DNA from: Sporosarcina cyprini
GTDB lineage: Bacteria; Bacillota; Bacilli; Bacillales_A; Planococcaceae
Assembly (NCBI RefSeq): GCF_022048975.1
Contig: NZ_JAKMHX010000028.1
Coordinates: 1-64,000, forward strand
DNA length: 64,000 bases
Reading direction: 5' to 3'
In this document: piece by piece, positions 16,382-25,241 of the stretch
How the letters are laid out: each line of letters begins with the position of its first letter
How positions within the stretch are numbered: position 1 is the first letter of the stretch
The notes under the pieces: model-generated
Told to the model about the DNA's origin: nothing
Database searches by the model: none
The model's input: only the letters and a program-made list of their open reading frames with translations
Program-made: the position numbers and the translations under genes

Positions 16382-16714
16382 GTAAATACACCCCTTAAGC
16401 TTTTTACTTGCGAATTACAGTATAAGGGATGGGATGGGTGGAAAAGTAGTCTATAATTAATTATTGGAAGATGTTATAATATAAGTAGAGGATAATAATA
16501 TCGAAAGAATTACTAAAAAACAGCCGAATGGAGGGGACCCCCTTTTCATCCGGTTGTTTTTCTTCATATACATCATTTAACGCATATTAGTTTCATCTTA
16601 CCAATATTTCATCAACTACCCGCTTGGCAAAAAAACAACTCCTTTTAGGGAAGATAGATGACTTGGCTAATAAAAAGGAATAATTCAACATAATATTATT
16701 GAGGAGGTATAGAA
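16382..16714. other. Intergenic region with orphan hairpin
   Basis: AAAAAACAGCCG (16515) pairs with CGGTTGTTTTTC (to 16562) as a terminator-like hairpin, with TATAAT 40 bp upstream (near 16475). It belongs to neither arr nor the next gene and could mark a short transcript, but no -35 box is evident. The rest shows nothing. Confidence 0.4.
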
Positions 16715-17188
16715 GTGGAATGTAAGGTTGGAACAATAATTTATCCCTTGCCGGACGATAGTTTAATTATTGAAAAGGAAGGTAAGTGGAGAATTAATTT
16801 ACCGGAAAAATATAAAGAATTTATAAAGAAATATAACGGTGGTTCTCCAATAAAGGAGAGTTTTAAGTGTAAGGATAATATGTACGCGATTGATAGGTTT
16901 TTATGTATTCTAAAAGTAACAGGTGAAATAGAAGATGACTATTACGATATAGGAGTAGTTAGAACACAACTAGAAGAAAGAATTGTGTTTGATGAAAATT
17001 TTGTAGGTACTGAACTGTTACCAATAGCTGTTTTATTTGCAGGTGACTTTGTTTGCTTAGACTATCGGAGCAATGTTGAAGAGCCTATTGTATGCGTTTG
17101 GAATCATGAAGAGTCTTCAGATTTAAATCCTATAACTGATTTTATAAGTAATAGCTTTGAAGAATTTCTAAATATGTTAACAGACTGA
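16715..17188 (+). CDS. SMI1/KNR4 (SUKH) family protein
   Basis: SUKH-fold proteins act mainly as immunity proteins against secreted nuclease or deaminase toxins. This 157-aa protein shows the family pattern: INLPEKYKEFIKKYNGGSP near residue 28-46, the ELLPIAVLFAGDFVCLDYR strand pair around residue 105 and the C-terminal SFEEFLNML. It begins at GTG with GAGGAGG 7 bp upstream. No polymorphic toxin gene is adjacent, so it looks like an orphan immunity gene. Confidence 0.85.
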   Translation: MECKVGTIIYPLPDDSLIIEKEGKWRINLPEKYKEFIKKYNGGSPIKESFKCKDNMYAIDRFLCILKVTGEIEDDYYDIGVVRTQLEERIVFDENFVGTELLPIAVLFAGDFVCLDYRSNVEEPIVCVWNHEESSDLNPITDFISNSFEEFLNMLTD

Positions 17189-17261
17189 TACTGTAGTAAT
17201 TAAATCTTGATAGTGCTGATTTAATAATCGCTAGCGATAAACCAACATCATGTTAATTTAA

Positions 17262-17306
17262 GATGACAGGTTCTAAAACAATTCAGGAATCAACAATTAG
17301 AACCTG
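17262..17306. repeat. Inverted repeat CAGGTTCTAA
   Basis: CAGGTTCTAA and TTAGAACCTG form a hairpin without a clear T-run between two convergent genes. A related CCAGGTTC/GAACCTGG hairpin is at 48348-48374, so this may be a small dispersed intergenic repeat. Confidence 0.45.
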
Positions 17307-17322
17307 CCCTCTAACTATTCCC

Positions 17323-17658
17323 TTACCAAAAGTAATTGGCCTCTCCCAAATCCCATTCATTTGAAGCTATCCAAGTTCCTTTCTTCCTTTTCGGCATGTT
17401 CTTAGGAACTGAAAATGCCAATGCAAATAGAACCAATCCCCACACAACCAAAAGAAGTCCTGATCCAAATAACTGTTGTTCATCAAAGAACAGTCCCTTT
17501 AAAGGAACATAAACAAACAAATAGCCATTAAATATTAAGGTTAGAAATAAATGAGCAAACATATCTACTGGTATTCCATATTTATAAAAAAGATAAACCA
17601 ATCGAAGTTGAAAAAACCAATAGGCAAATGACAATGTGAGCACCACTATTATTCCCAC
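17323..17658 (-). CDS. Hypothetical membrane protein, 111 aa
   Basis: Three hydrophobic segments are visible (about residues 3-25, 33-55, 65-85), followed by a basic tail (PKNMPKRKKG) and a WDLGEANYFW end. It begins at GTG 17658 with AGGAGG 7 bp upstream. No family is recognised. It is convergent with the SUKH gene and stands alone. Confidence 0.55.
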   Translation of the reverse strand: MGIIVVLTLSFAYWFFQLRLVYLFYKYGIPVDMFAHLFLTLIFNGYLFVYVPLKGLFFDEQQLFGSGLLLVVWGLVLFALAFSVPKNMPKRKKGTWIASNEWDLGEANYFW

Positions 17659-17793
17659 CCATTCCCCTCCTAGCGTAGTTCTTCATTTATCCTAGTATAC
17701 TGAATAAATAGAGGGAAATCTCCATTTCTCGTAACATAGTCAGTTATTTAATCATGATTTAGACTCATTAGTATCATAAGGAGGTTGATTTGG

Positions 17794-18078
17794 TTGAATG
17801 GCAACTTGGAAGAGTCAGAGGGCAAAGAAGATACTCCACGCGAGATTACGAATGAGGAAGCAAAGCGACTCGATGACAATATAGAAGAGGTTGAGGATGA
17901 AATCGACTTAGATAGATATATTAAGACAACCGCGGCAAAAATAGAGCAACGCCTTTCGGGGATAGACTATTTAGAGTATATGCAAGAAGTTCGGAAAAAG
18001 GATCGAGAAAGAAGGGAGGAGGAGTTACGAAAAATTTTGGAAAAACATAGTATTACTTTTGAGTATAAAAAAGAATGA
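17794..18078 (+). CDS. Charged helical protein, 94 aa (first of a tandem pair)
   Basis: Very acidic and basic, without hydrophobic segments; about 75 percent appears helical and coiled-coil-prone (QEVRKKDRERREEELRKILE). I take the TTG at 17794 as start because AAGGAGG lies 9 bp upstream, while the TTG at 17785 is too close. The next gene is similar in its KDR-RR-EEL-KI core and its ribosome binding context, and both are followed by an ACTG(G/A)AAAAGTCC motif, so they look like an old tandem duplication. Function unknown. Confidence 0.5.
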   Translation: MNGNLEESEGKEDTPREITNEEAKRLDDNIEEVEDEIDLDRYIKTTAAKIEQRLSGIDYLEYMQEVRKKDRERREEELRKILEKHSITFEYKKE

Positions 18079-18247
18079 GAAAAAGGTTGAGGGTACTGGA
18101 AAAGTCCATCCTTTCAAAGTTAATCTGAACCCTCCGATAACTTCATTTTGTGATGCCAAAGTTTTTTGGCTATATGACATATTAGTAAGTACACCAGGCA
18201 TTAAATAGTACTTCAAGGAGTTTAGTAGCATGAGGAGGTTGAATGGG

Positions 18248-18475
18248 ATGGATGAAAAGATGGATTGGTTAAAGTATATAGATGGTGCGTATAACGAAAA
18301 ACTCATGAGGGAGATAATGGATAAGGACAAGAGGAGAATGGATGAAGAACTACAAAAGATACGAGATAAATATGCCAAGTTAATCAAGGAGCCTCAAGAA
18401 GAAAGTGAGAAGGCTTTACAAGATATTCGCCATAGAAATGGTATCAATTTGGAGGACGGAAAGTTTGAGAATTGA
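18248..18475 (+). CDS. Charged helical protein, 75 aa (second of a tandem pair)
   Basis: This is a charged, coiled-coil-like protein (MREIMDKDKRRMDEELQKIR) related to the preceding gene. ATG 18248 has GAGGAGG 9 bp upstream; the ATG at 18230 overlaps that site. It has no motif pointing to a function. The segment GGCACTGAAAAAGTCCGG after its stop resembles the one after the first copy. Confidence 0.5.
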   Translation: MDEKMDWLKYIDGAYNEKLMREIMDKDKRRMDEELQKIRDKYAKLIKEPQEESEKALQDIRHRNGINLEDGKFEN

Positions 18476-18604
18476 CTAGATGGCACTGAAAAAGTCCGGT
18501 CGGAATTTAATGTGTATCGGGAACGCTAATCTTCATTTCCCAACTAGATGAATTCTGGTGTTCTTTTTATCTTGAATGAATTAGATTGCTTTTTCGATTC
18601 ATTA

Positions 18605-18902
18605 GATGTAGATACACATAATGCGGAATGAGCGGGTGGCACACCATTTCGAAAGGGTGTGTTTACATGTTGACTTACAAAGCAATGAGTATGATGTTCC
18701 AACTTGCAATGTTTCATCAGCAATGGTGACAGCTTGGATGCCGACATTCCTATAAACAACAAAAGGAAGGTAACCACCCTCCGCTAAGTGACAAGTAAGC
18801 AGGGGAGATACTCTCCAATAAAAACTCTCTATTACTGCCGACGGCTCTTCATTCGGATGTCTGCTACATTGACAGGGTGTTCAAGCACCCGGTCTTTTTT
18901 TG
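18605..18902 (+). pseudogene. Decayed type I toxin-antitoxin locus (copy 1)
   Basis: This stretch is a degenerate copy of the loci at 35266 and 37555. ATG 18667 opens MLTYKAMSMMFQLAMF, but a frameshift leads to a stop at 18727, so the membrane part of the toxin is lost. The downstream GTAACCACCCTCCGCTAA block, the GTTTTT-type end and the terminal hairpin (ACAGGGTG...CACCCGGT then TTTTTTT, to 18902) remain. The antisense terminator arms are partly mismatched. Confidence 0.7.
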
Positions 18903-19279
18903 TTTCCGTTAAGTTGCCTGGTCCTCGATCAGAAGCTAGCTATCACTTTCCTAGCTCACTTCCCACCCTCCACTCTTACCAACTCTATCATCATCTTTCC
19001 CTTGGGATCCGTACGCTTCACAAACCTAATACCTCTCACGAAGAGCATCCTTCGGAAACTTCAAGCGCCTTAAATCGTCCTGAATTGGCGGAAGGGCAGT
19101 CGGGATGAATGCAAAGAAAGCAGAGCCCGCTATGATTCTCCACTTCAACTTGGAAGTTTTTAACTTGACGAAAAGCCTCAAGAGGAGTACTATGTTTTAG
19201 TTGTAGAAATAAATTAACTTAAAAATAACATTTTCCGTAGATCAAATATGAAATTAAAAAATAAAAGGTTGGTGGTTAC
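18903..19279. other. No gene recognised upstream of the LTA synthase gene
   Basis: Open frames here have no ribosome binding site and show no protein-like pattern. The AT-rich end (19195-19265) probably holds the promoter of the LTA synthase gene; the ribosome binding site is AAAGGTTGGTGG. Confidence 0.4.
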
Positions 19280-21235
19280 ATGAGAAATCAATGGAAAGTG
19301 AAAGATTTTTTTCTACACAACTTTTTAGGATTCTATGCAGTCGCCGTCTTGTTGTTATGGATGAAAACATATATCGCTCAAACCACTCAATTTGATTTAG
19401 GGGTAGAAGGAGCACTTCAACACTTCCTGTTACTGCTCAATCCGCTCGGTTCAGCGATGCTGTTTCTAGGCATTTCATTCTTGTTTAAAGGTAAGAAAAA
19501 ATATACAGTGCTCGTCGTCGTATACACACTGATGTCGATTCTTTTGTATGCGAATGTCGTCTATTACCGGTTTTTCAGTGATTTCATTACACTGCCTACT
19601 TTATTCCAAACACAGAATTTCGGGGATCTAGGCGGAAGTATTTTGTCTTTGCTACAACCTTTAGATGTTTTGTTCTTTGTGGATGTATTCGTTATGATGT
19701 ACCTTCGATTTTCTCGTAAGGTGGAAAAAGGGACGAATCGAGTTGGAACTAGAACAGCGTCTGCCATTATTGCTGGCGCATTAGTCATTTCTTTGATTAA
19801 TCTAGGACTGGCTGAAGCAAGCCGTCCGCAGCTGTTGACTCGTGGCTTTGATCGAAACTATATAGTGAAATATCTAGGCATGTACAATTACACGATTTAT
19901 GACTCGGTGGAAACGGCGGCCGCTTCCACGCAGCGAGCGATGGCGGATAGCAGTGATATTACCGAAGTGATCAACTATACACAATCTGCTTATGCCGAGC
20001 CGAATCCGGCCTACTTTGGGAAGGCCAAAGGAATGAACGTCATCTATTTGCACTTAGAATCATTCCAAAACTTCCTCATTGACTATAAATTGAACGGGGA
20101 AGAAGTAACGCCGTTCTTAAATTCATTAACAAAAGATAAGAACACCGCGTATTTCGATAACTTCTTCCATCAAACGGGCCAAGGGAAAACGTCTGATGCG
20201 GAATTCATGTTAGAGAACTCCCTATTCGGGTTGCCGCAAGGATCTGCTTTTATTACGAAAGCTCAAAATACGTACCAAGCTGCGCCAAGTATTTTGAAGG
20301 ATTACGGCTATACATCGGCTGTCTTCCACGGCAATAACGGCAGCTTCTGGAATCGAAACACTATCTATAAAGGATTTGGATTCGACCATTTCTACGATGC
20401 GAGCTATTATGATACGAGTAACCCAATCGACATGGCGGAATATGGATTGTTGGATAAACCGTTCTATGAACAATCGGAAAGTATGCTAAGCTCTCTGCCG
20501 CAGCCTTTCTATACGAAATTCATTACGGTTGCAAACCATTATCCATATGCGATGGATCAGAGTTTAGTGTCCATCGATAAAGCTCAGACCGGGGATGCCA
20601 GTGTGGACGATTATTTCCAAACTGCGCGGTACACAGACGAAACGATTGAAAAAGTCTTCACCCGCTTAAAGGAAATGGGCTTGTACGATAACTCGGTCAT
20701 TGTGTTGTATGGTGACCATTATGGTATTTCCGAGAACCATAAAAAAGCGATGGCGCAAGTTATGGGGAAAGAAATTACTCCTTTTGAAAGTGCAAACTTG
20801 CAGCGCGTTCCTTTATTCATACACGCTCCTGGATTGAAAGGCGGCGTCAACCATACGTATGGTGGCCAAACAGACCTTCTTCCGACGTTGTTGCACTTGC
20901 TGGGAATTGATACGAAAAACTTCGTTCAATTCGGTTCCGATTTATTCTCGAAAGAGCATAATGAAGTAGTTCCTTTCAGAAATGGCGATTTTGTCAGCCC
21001 GACGATCGATTCCATTAATGAAAAGTATTACGACAGCCAAACAGGCTTGCCACTCGACGAAAGTAAATTGGAGCAAGCGGAAGCGATGAAAAAAGAAGTG
21101 GCATTTAAATTGGGGCTATCCGATAAAGTCGTCAATGGCGACTTGTTGAGATTCTATACGCCAAAAGGCTATACGCCTGTCGATCGATCTCAGTTTAACT
21201 ACACCAAAGATGCAGATGTACAAGCTGGTGAATGA
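19280..21235 (+). CDS. ltaS: Lipoteichoic acid synthase family protein
   Basis: LtaS polymerises glycerol phosphate from phosphatidylglycerol onto a glycolipid anchor at the outer face of the membrane. The 651-aa protein has five N-terminal membrane segments (about residues 12-180), a linker, and an extracellular sulfatase-type domain. That domain shows the first metal ligand Glu260 (IYLHLES), the nucleophile Thr304 in TGQGKTSDAEF, and the later metal site VLYGDHYG. The final 30 residues are a tail (TPKGYTPVDRS...), of which decayed copies are found before both alpha/beta hydrolase genes. Whether it is the main LtaS or a paralog such as YfnI cannot be told. Confidence 0.9.
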   Translation: MRNQWKVKDFFLHNFLGFYAVAVLLLWMKTYIAQTTQFDLGVEGALQHFLLLLNPLGSAMLFLGISFLFKGKKKYTVLVVVYTLMSILLYANVVYYRFFSDFITLPTLFQTQNFGDLGGSILSLLQPLDVLFFVDVFVMMYLRFSRKVEKGTNRVGTRTASAIIAGALVISLINLGLAEASRPQLLTRGFDRNYIVKYLGMYNYTIYDSVETAAASTQRAMADSSDITEVINYTQSAYAEPNPAYFGKAKGMNVIYLHLESFQNFLIDYKLNGEEVTPFLNSLTKDKNTAYFDNFFHQTGQGKTSDAEFMLENSLFGLPQGSAFITKAQNTYQAAPSILKDYGYTSAVFHGNNGSFWNRNTIYKGFGFDHFYDASYYDTSNPIDMAEYGLLDKPFYEQSESMLSSLPQPFYTKFITVANHYPYAMDQSLVSIDKAQTGDASVDDYFQTARYTDETIEKVFTRLKEMGLYDNSVIVLYGDHYGISENHKKAMAQVMGKEITPFESANLQRVPLFIHAPGLKGGVNHTYGGQTDLLPTLLHLLGIDTKNFVQFGSDLFSKEHNEVVPFRNGDFVSPTIDSINEKYYDSQTGLPLDESKLEQAEAMKKEVAFKLGLSDKVVNGDLLRFYTPKGYTPVDRSQFNYTKDADVQAGE

Positions 21236-21249
21236 TAGATAAAAGCAAA

Positions 21250-21294
21250 AGAAGCATGTTCTCTCCTGAGGGGGGAGGGCATGCTTCTTTTTTG
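21250..21294 (+). terminator. ltaS terminator
   Basis: GAAGCATG...CATGCTTCTTTTTT hairpin directly after the stop. Close relatives occur at 23536-23577 and 31810-31854 as part of the duplicated ltaS tail. Confidence 0.85.
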
Positions 21295-21382
21295 GTAATA
21301 TCTCCTTTGGTGCATTCCCGCATGCCGAATTCCAAAGCATGTGAGTGAGAGTAACTATCAGAATAGCGCTCAACGCTTAAAT

Positions 21383-22180
21383 TTAGGACTGTCTCCTGTT
21401 TCCTAATGTAACAAGGATTATCGTTAGGGAGAGGACGATCATACAGATAATGACAGTAAGTGTAATGGCGGGATATTGGTTGTTGAATCCAGTTTCTGAT
21501 GTATGTTTAGAGTAGATACCGAAATAAGCCCATAATACAGCCAAACCATATGCAGGGTTGTGTAAGCGAAGCATGGTTGTCACACTGATGATCGTTCCGA
21601 TAATTAGTATGAGTATAGTCCATGTCACTTCAGACAGACCAAATCCATCCCATTCGATCGAGACAAGGAAAGCTGTAATGTTGGCAATTGTTGCGACTGT
21701 TATCCAGCCAAAATATATACTAAAGGGAAGTTTGATAAAAAAGCTCTCTTTTAAAGAGAGGGAAGCCTCTGCGGTCATTCTGTTGATGATGATTAGGCAT
21801 AGGAGCAATCCGACCATGAGAATGACAGAAAGGAAGAGTTTTTCGTAATGCCATGCTAGTATCCAAAGAGTATTGAGTATAGAAGAAATGGAAAAGTAGA
21901 TGCCGACTGGTGTTAACAGACGGGCTGTAGAAGGTTTTTGCTTTTTATGAAAGAAACCGAGTTGGTAAAAAACGTGTAATGCCAGTAAGACATATATGAC
22001 GCTCCAGATTGAGAATGTAAAGCCTGCAGGAGCAAATAAATTACTGTATTTCGCTGAAACTTCCCCCGTCGTTTGGCCATTAATGGGTAAGACGTTCGCC
22101 AATACATTGGTGACAATCATTAAGACATATGTTAGAACGATTATTGTATTTAACCATATTCGTTTGCCTGTTAACTTCAT
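21383..22180 (-). CDS. TspO/MBR-like tryptophan-rich membrane protein
   Basis: This is a 265-aa integral membrane protein with about eight hydrophobic segments. The pattern APAGFTFSIWSVIYVLLALH near residue 50, the LNTLWILAWHYEKL stretch near residue 105 and KLPFSIYFGWITVATIANIT near residue 150 fit the TspO/tryptophan-rich sensory protein superfamily, in the longer Firmicute form. Its ligand is unknown; TspO proteins bind tetrapyrroles. The start is ATG 22180 with AAAGGAGG 8 bp upstream. It appears monocistronic. Confidence 0.75.
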   Translation of the reverse strand: MKLTGKRIWLNTIIVLTYVLMIVTNVLANVLPINGQTTGEVSAKYSNLFAPAGFTFSIWSVIYVLLALHVFYQLGFFHKKQKPSTARLLTPVGIYFSISSILNTLWILAWHYEKLFLSVILMVGLLLCLIIINRMTAEASLSLKESFFIKLPFSIYFGWITVATIANITAFLVSIEWDGFGLSEVTWTILILIIGTIISVTTMLRLHNPAYGLAVLWAYFGIYSKHTSETGFNNQYPAITLTVIICMIVLSLTIILVTLGNRRQS

Positions 22181-22311
22181 CGAATCCTCCTTTCGTGAAC
22201 ACCATAGGAATGATCTGACCGGGCTTACTACTCTTTGCTAGGAAACGCCCTTCTGAAACGATAGTGATAACTGATCGCAATCCCAAGCACAGGCAACGAT
22301 ATAACGTCCCC

Positions 22312-23076
22312 TTATTTACCTTCCTCCATCGACACCAATTCCGTAATAACCTTTCCATTTTCACCTGTACTCTTTATAATTCCAACCCCTTCGGCAAAGT
22401 ACTCTCGTGCGCCATTTGGATACTTAAGAATGACGGTATTCGTAAAGGTACCAGCTTTCACGGTCACAGTTTTTGTCGTGCTTTCGACCAACACCTTCTG
22501 CTCCTCGAACATCATAGACGAATCGGTTACTGACGCTCCTTGTTTCAATGGATAGGGAACATTGACGAAGATGAAGTCGGAGCTCGATACACCCATCAGC
22601 AGCCTTTTGCCGTCTTCGATATAGGTGAAGTTCGATAAATCCGGGTAGAGTGGGCTCTTTTTATTGTATAAGTACGTGTAGTCGTCCTCTTTTTCTACGT
22701 AAAATGTCTCTTTCTTGTCTTCCAAAAATGATGGTTCGTACGTTAAAATCAACCCTGCTTTAGGCGCCAGGCCGCCGGTAACAGTTGTGGCTGCAGCTTT
22801 CGGATTTTTCTTTGATAAGGCAGATGTATACACAAACCCTTTGTTTTTTCCGGCTTGCACATAGGACCACCCATTTGAGGAAGACAATACAGTTACCTTG
22901 GAATGGTTTTTTATCGTACTGATTTTAGTGGCGTTTTGCTTTGGTTTGTCACGCAAAATAATATCTGTTTTCGCGTTTACATACATGTCGGATGCCGCCG
23001 CTTGCGTTGTCTGAAGCGGAAAGGCGTAGGCATAACCAATCATCAGCATCATTATAGCTAGGAGTGCTTTTCGAAT
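22312..23076 (-). CDS. Secreted SH3-domain protein, probable ATT start
   Basis: A signal peptide (RKALLAIMMLMIGYAYAFPL to QAAA) precedes a bacterial SH3 domain (about residues 30-85, ILRDKPKQNATKISTIKNHS and GWSYVQAGKNKGFVYT), which usually binds cell wall. The C-terminal 140 residues resemble beta-rich exported domains (TVTVKAGTFTNTVILKYPNG). The first ATG (23052) would begin inside the hydrophobic core. An in-frame ATT at 23074-23076 supplies the basic n-region and has AAAGGGTGA 5-6 bp upstream, with an in-frame stop just before it, so initiation at ATT is likely. Sequencing error is the alternative. Confidence 0.75.
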   Translation of the reverse strand: MRKALLAIMMLMIGYAYAFPLQTTQAAASDMYVNAKTDIILRDKPKQNATKISTIKNHSKVTVLSSSNGWSYVQAGKNKGFVYTSALSKKNPKAAATTVTGGLAPKAGLILTYEPSFLEDKKETFYVEKEDDYTYLYNKKSPLYPDLSNFTYIEDGKRLLMGVSSSDFIFVNVPYPLKQGASVTDSSMMFEEQKVLVESTTKTVTVKAGTFTNTVILKYPNGAREYFAEGVGIIKSTGENGKVITELVSMEEGK

Positions 23077-23099
23077 CGTGGATCACCCTTTCATCTCGT

Positions 23100-23460
23100 T
23101 CGTGCTAAACGAAGTTATGAAGCTAGTTTGGAAATTAGAACCCTTAGACTTCGTCATATCTTCCAGTTCAATTACTTAGAGGTTTCGTTGAGGTAAGCCT
23201 TAAACATCTCCCCACCGCTTGCAGTTCAGTTTCTGCTAGTCACCCCAATAGTTGTAAATATTAAATACCCCGTCTTTCAACCATTTAGTCATTCCCATTC
23301 ATCCTGATATATTCATAATAGATGTGTCACGGCAAAGTCCGCTTCATTCTCCTTTTAGTCTGATTGCCGGCATCACTTATGCTAGTGAAGTTAATTTTGA
23401 GGTGGAAATTCTCAATTAAAATGCAGCAGATTTGTTTCGAGTCCATACGTCATATGGCTA
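23100..23460. other. Gene-free spacer
   Basis: No supported gene or RNA is visible. The 76-aa frame crossing its end overlaps the ltaS-tail copy and has no ribosome binding site. Confidence 0.4.
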
Positions 23461-23464
23461 TACA

Positions 23465-23577
23465 CATGTCGATTGATAACAGTATAACCACCTTGAAAAT
23501 GCAGATGAACAAGCTGATGAACGATATTGTTTTGCGAAAGAAGCAAGTCTTTCCAGGGGAGGACATGCTTCTTTTTG
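23465..23577 (+). pseudogene. Decayed copy of the ltaS 3' end and terminator
   Basis: TGTCGATTGATAACAGTATA through the GAAGCAAG...CATGCTTCTTTTT hairpin aligns with 21178-21292 (the last 18 codons of ltaS plus its terminator). It lies just before the first alpha/beta hydrolase gene, as does the copy at 31738. Confidence 0.7.
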
Positions 23578-23710
23578 TGTCGGCCACCCATTAAGATTGA
23601 CCTTAAGTGATATCTGTTCTACTATTGGTATAACAAGAGCTTGTAATTTTATACCTAGTAATATGTGAAAATGTCGACAGCGTTATTACGGGAGAAAAGG
23701 GGTAATCTTT

Positions 23711-24700
23711 TTGAGTAAAATTAGAAAGAAAAAAGGTAAGAAGATCTTGCGTGTTTTTGCATGGATCTTAGGGATCATTGTTTGTTTGAATGTAATAGGA
23801 TTTGCAGTCAACAAAATATTCTTTGCAAATGAGTTGGAAGCGATCTCGCCTTACGGAAAAATGGTTGAAGTAAACAATCAGAACATGCATGTCTATTCAA
23901 TGGGACAAGGAGAGAAAACGATTGTTTTGTTACCTGGCTTTGGGTTGCCTTTGCCGAGTGCTGATTTTGGTCCTTTAATGAGAGAACTCTCGAAAGACTA
24001 TACTGTAGTGACTGTTGAATATTTTGGAATGGGATTCAGTGACGAAACAGATACACCACGAACAAATGAAAATTATATGGAGGAAATCAGAACAGCATTA
24101 TCACAGGCTGATATTAAGCCGCCTTATGTCTTAATGCCGCATTCTGCGTCTGGAGTTTATAGCGAATATTATGCATCACAATATCCTGAAGAAGTCTCTG
24201 CAATTATTATGCTGGACACAACTCCAACAGTAAGTATGGGATCAAATTTACAAACTTTCATGTTGGCGCCTAGAAATGTGAAAATCATATATGGTTTTAG
24301 TACATTACTTCAAGAAACTGGAGTAAATCGGATCATCAATGGATTGCTACCTTCTGAACAAACAGTTGAAAATGACTATACCGAAAAAGAAATCAGTGAT
24401 AATAGATTATTTTCTTATCATGTTGTCAACGATACCATCATTAATCAGATTTCGAGTTTAAACGACAATATCAATGAAGTAAACAGCATCGTCTTCCCTG
24501 CAGAAGTGCCTGTACTGAAACTAATATCCTCGGTCTCCCAAAAACAATTAAAAAATGGAGAAGAGATTCAAAAAGATCATGTAAATCGCCTTGGTACAAA
24601 TGCGGAGTTCCAGATTATTGACGGCTCTCATGGGTTCTATCAAACTCATGTTACAGAGATCTGTGATGCCACAAAGAATTTCCTTGATAAAATTGACTAA
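23711..24700 (+). CDS. Membrane-anchored alpha/beta hydrolase (copy 1)
   Basis: A basic N-terminus and one membrane segment (about residues 14-35) are followed by an alpha/beta hydrolase domain facing outward. The oxyanion strand is VLLPGFGLPLP and the nucleophile elbow is LMPHSASGVYSEYY, where Pro and Ser replace the usual glycines of G-x-S-x-G. An acid lies in IIMLDTTP and the catalytic His in IDGSHGFY. It starts at TTG 23711 behind AAAAGGGGT. A second copy at 31986 shares the upstream 200 bp and most of the protein. The substrate is unknown. Confidence 0.85.
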   Translation: MSKIRKKKGKKILRVFAWILGIIVCLNVIGFAVNKIFFANELEAISPYGKMVEVNNQNMHVYSMGQGEKTIVLLPGFGLPLPSADFGPLMRELSKDYTVVTVEYFGMGFSDETDTPRTNENYMEEIRTALSQADIKPPYVLMPHSASGVYSEYYASQYPEEVSAIIMLDTTPTVSMGSNLQTFMLAPRNVKIIYGFSTLLQETGVNRIINGLLPSEQTVENDYTEKEISDNRLFSYHVVNDTIINQISSLNDNINEVNSIVFPAEVPVLKLISSVSQKQLKNGEEIQKDHVNRLGTNAEFQIIDGSHGFYQTHVTEICDATKNFLDKID

Positions 24701-24720
24701 AGTGTTTTGAAACAAGACTT

Positions 24721-24756
24721 AAGGGAGCTGGAGATACAATATAGGCTCCCTTTTTA
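24721..24756 (+). terminator. Terminator after hydrolase copy 1
   Basis: GGGAGCTGGAG...TAGGCTCCCTTTTT forms a hairpin with a T-run 20 bp after the stop. Confidence 0.7.
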
Positions 24757-25048
24757 TATTTTGTTAGGAATGTACTTCAACAATTCAAGACGAGGGTTAG
24801 GCTGAAATAGGAAACGAACTTGACGTATTAATCATTCTATTCTTCCAAAGAACTCAACATCCAAAATTTAAAGCATTACTGATGCTACATTCAATAAGGA
24901 AATATACCGGAATTCCGATAGGTAACGGTTAACAAGAAAACTTAAAGTTGAAGCCATTTACAGCTGTAAATCGAAAGGGTTTAGTGGAATCAAATAGATT
25001 GCAGCAAATAACTTGGCTGCATCTCTTTACTTGCAGTCAGTCCAAATT

Positions 25049-25066
25049 TGTAACAGCAAAGTTACA
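25049..25066. promoter_or_regulatory. Inverted repeat TGTAAC-N6-GTTACA, possible operator
   Basis: This is a perfect 6-6-6 dyad about 25 bp upstream of a TATAAT (25092-25097) in the 540-bp spacer before the Rieske oxygenase gene. It could be the binding site of a regulator for that operon. The rest of 24757-25241 shows no gene. Confidence 0.5.
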
Positions 25067-25241
25067 TGCCATTTGAACAACTTTGTGATAATATAATACC
25101 AATTGAAAGAATAATAACAACTTTCAAACGTCGTTCTATATTGATTGGGGGGACAAGTCCACATGTAAACGCAAGATCGGTCATACAGTGGGAGGGAAGT
25201 AGATTGAAATTCGTTCGTTAAAAGAAAAGGAGGCTTTATCT

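Noticed and set aside
18788..19108. 106-aa open frame
   Set aside because: It overlaps the decayed toxin-antitoxin locus, lacks a start signal and has no protein-like composition.
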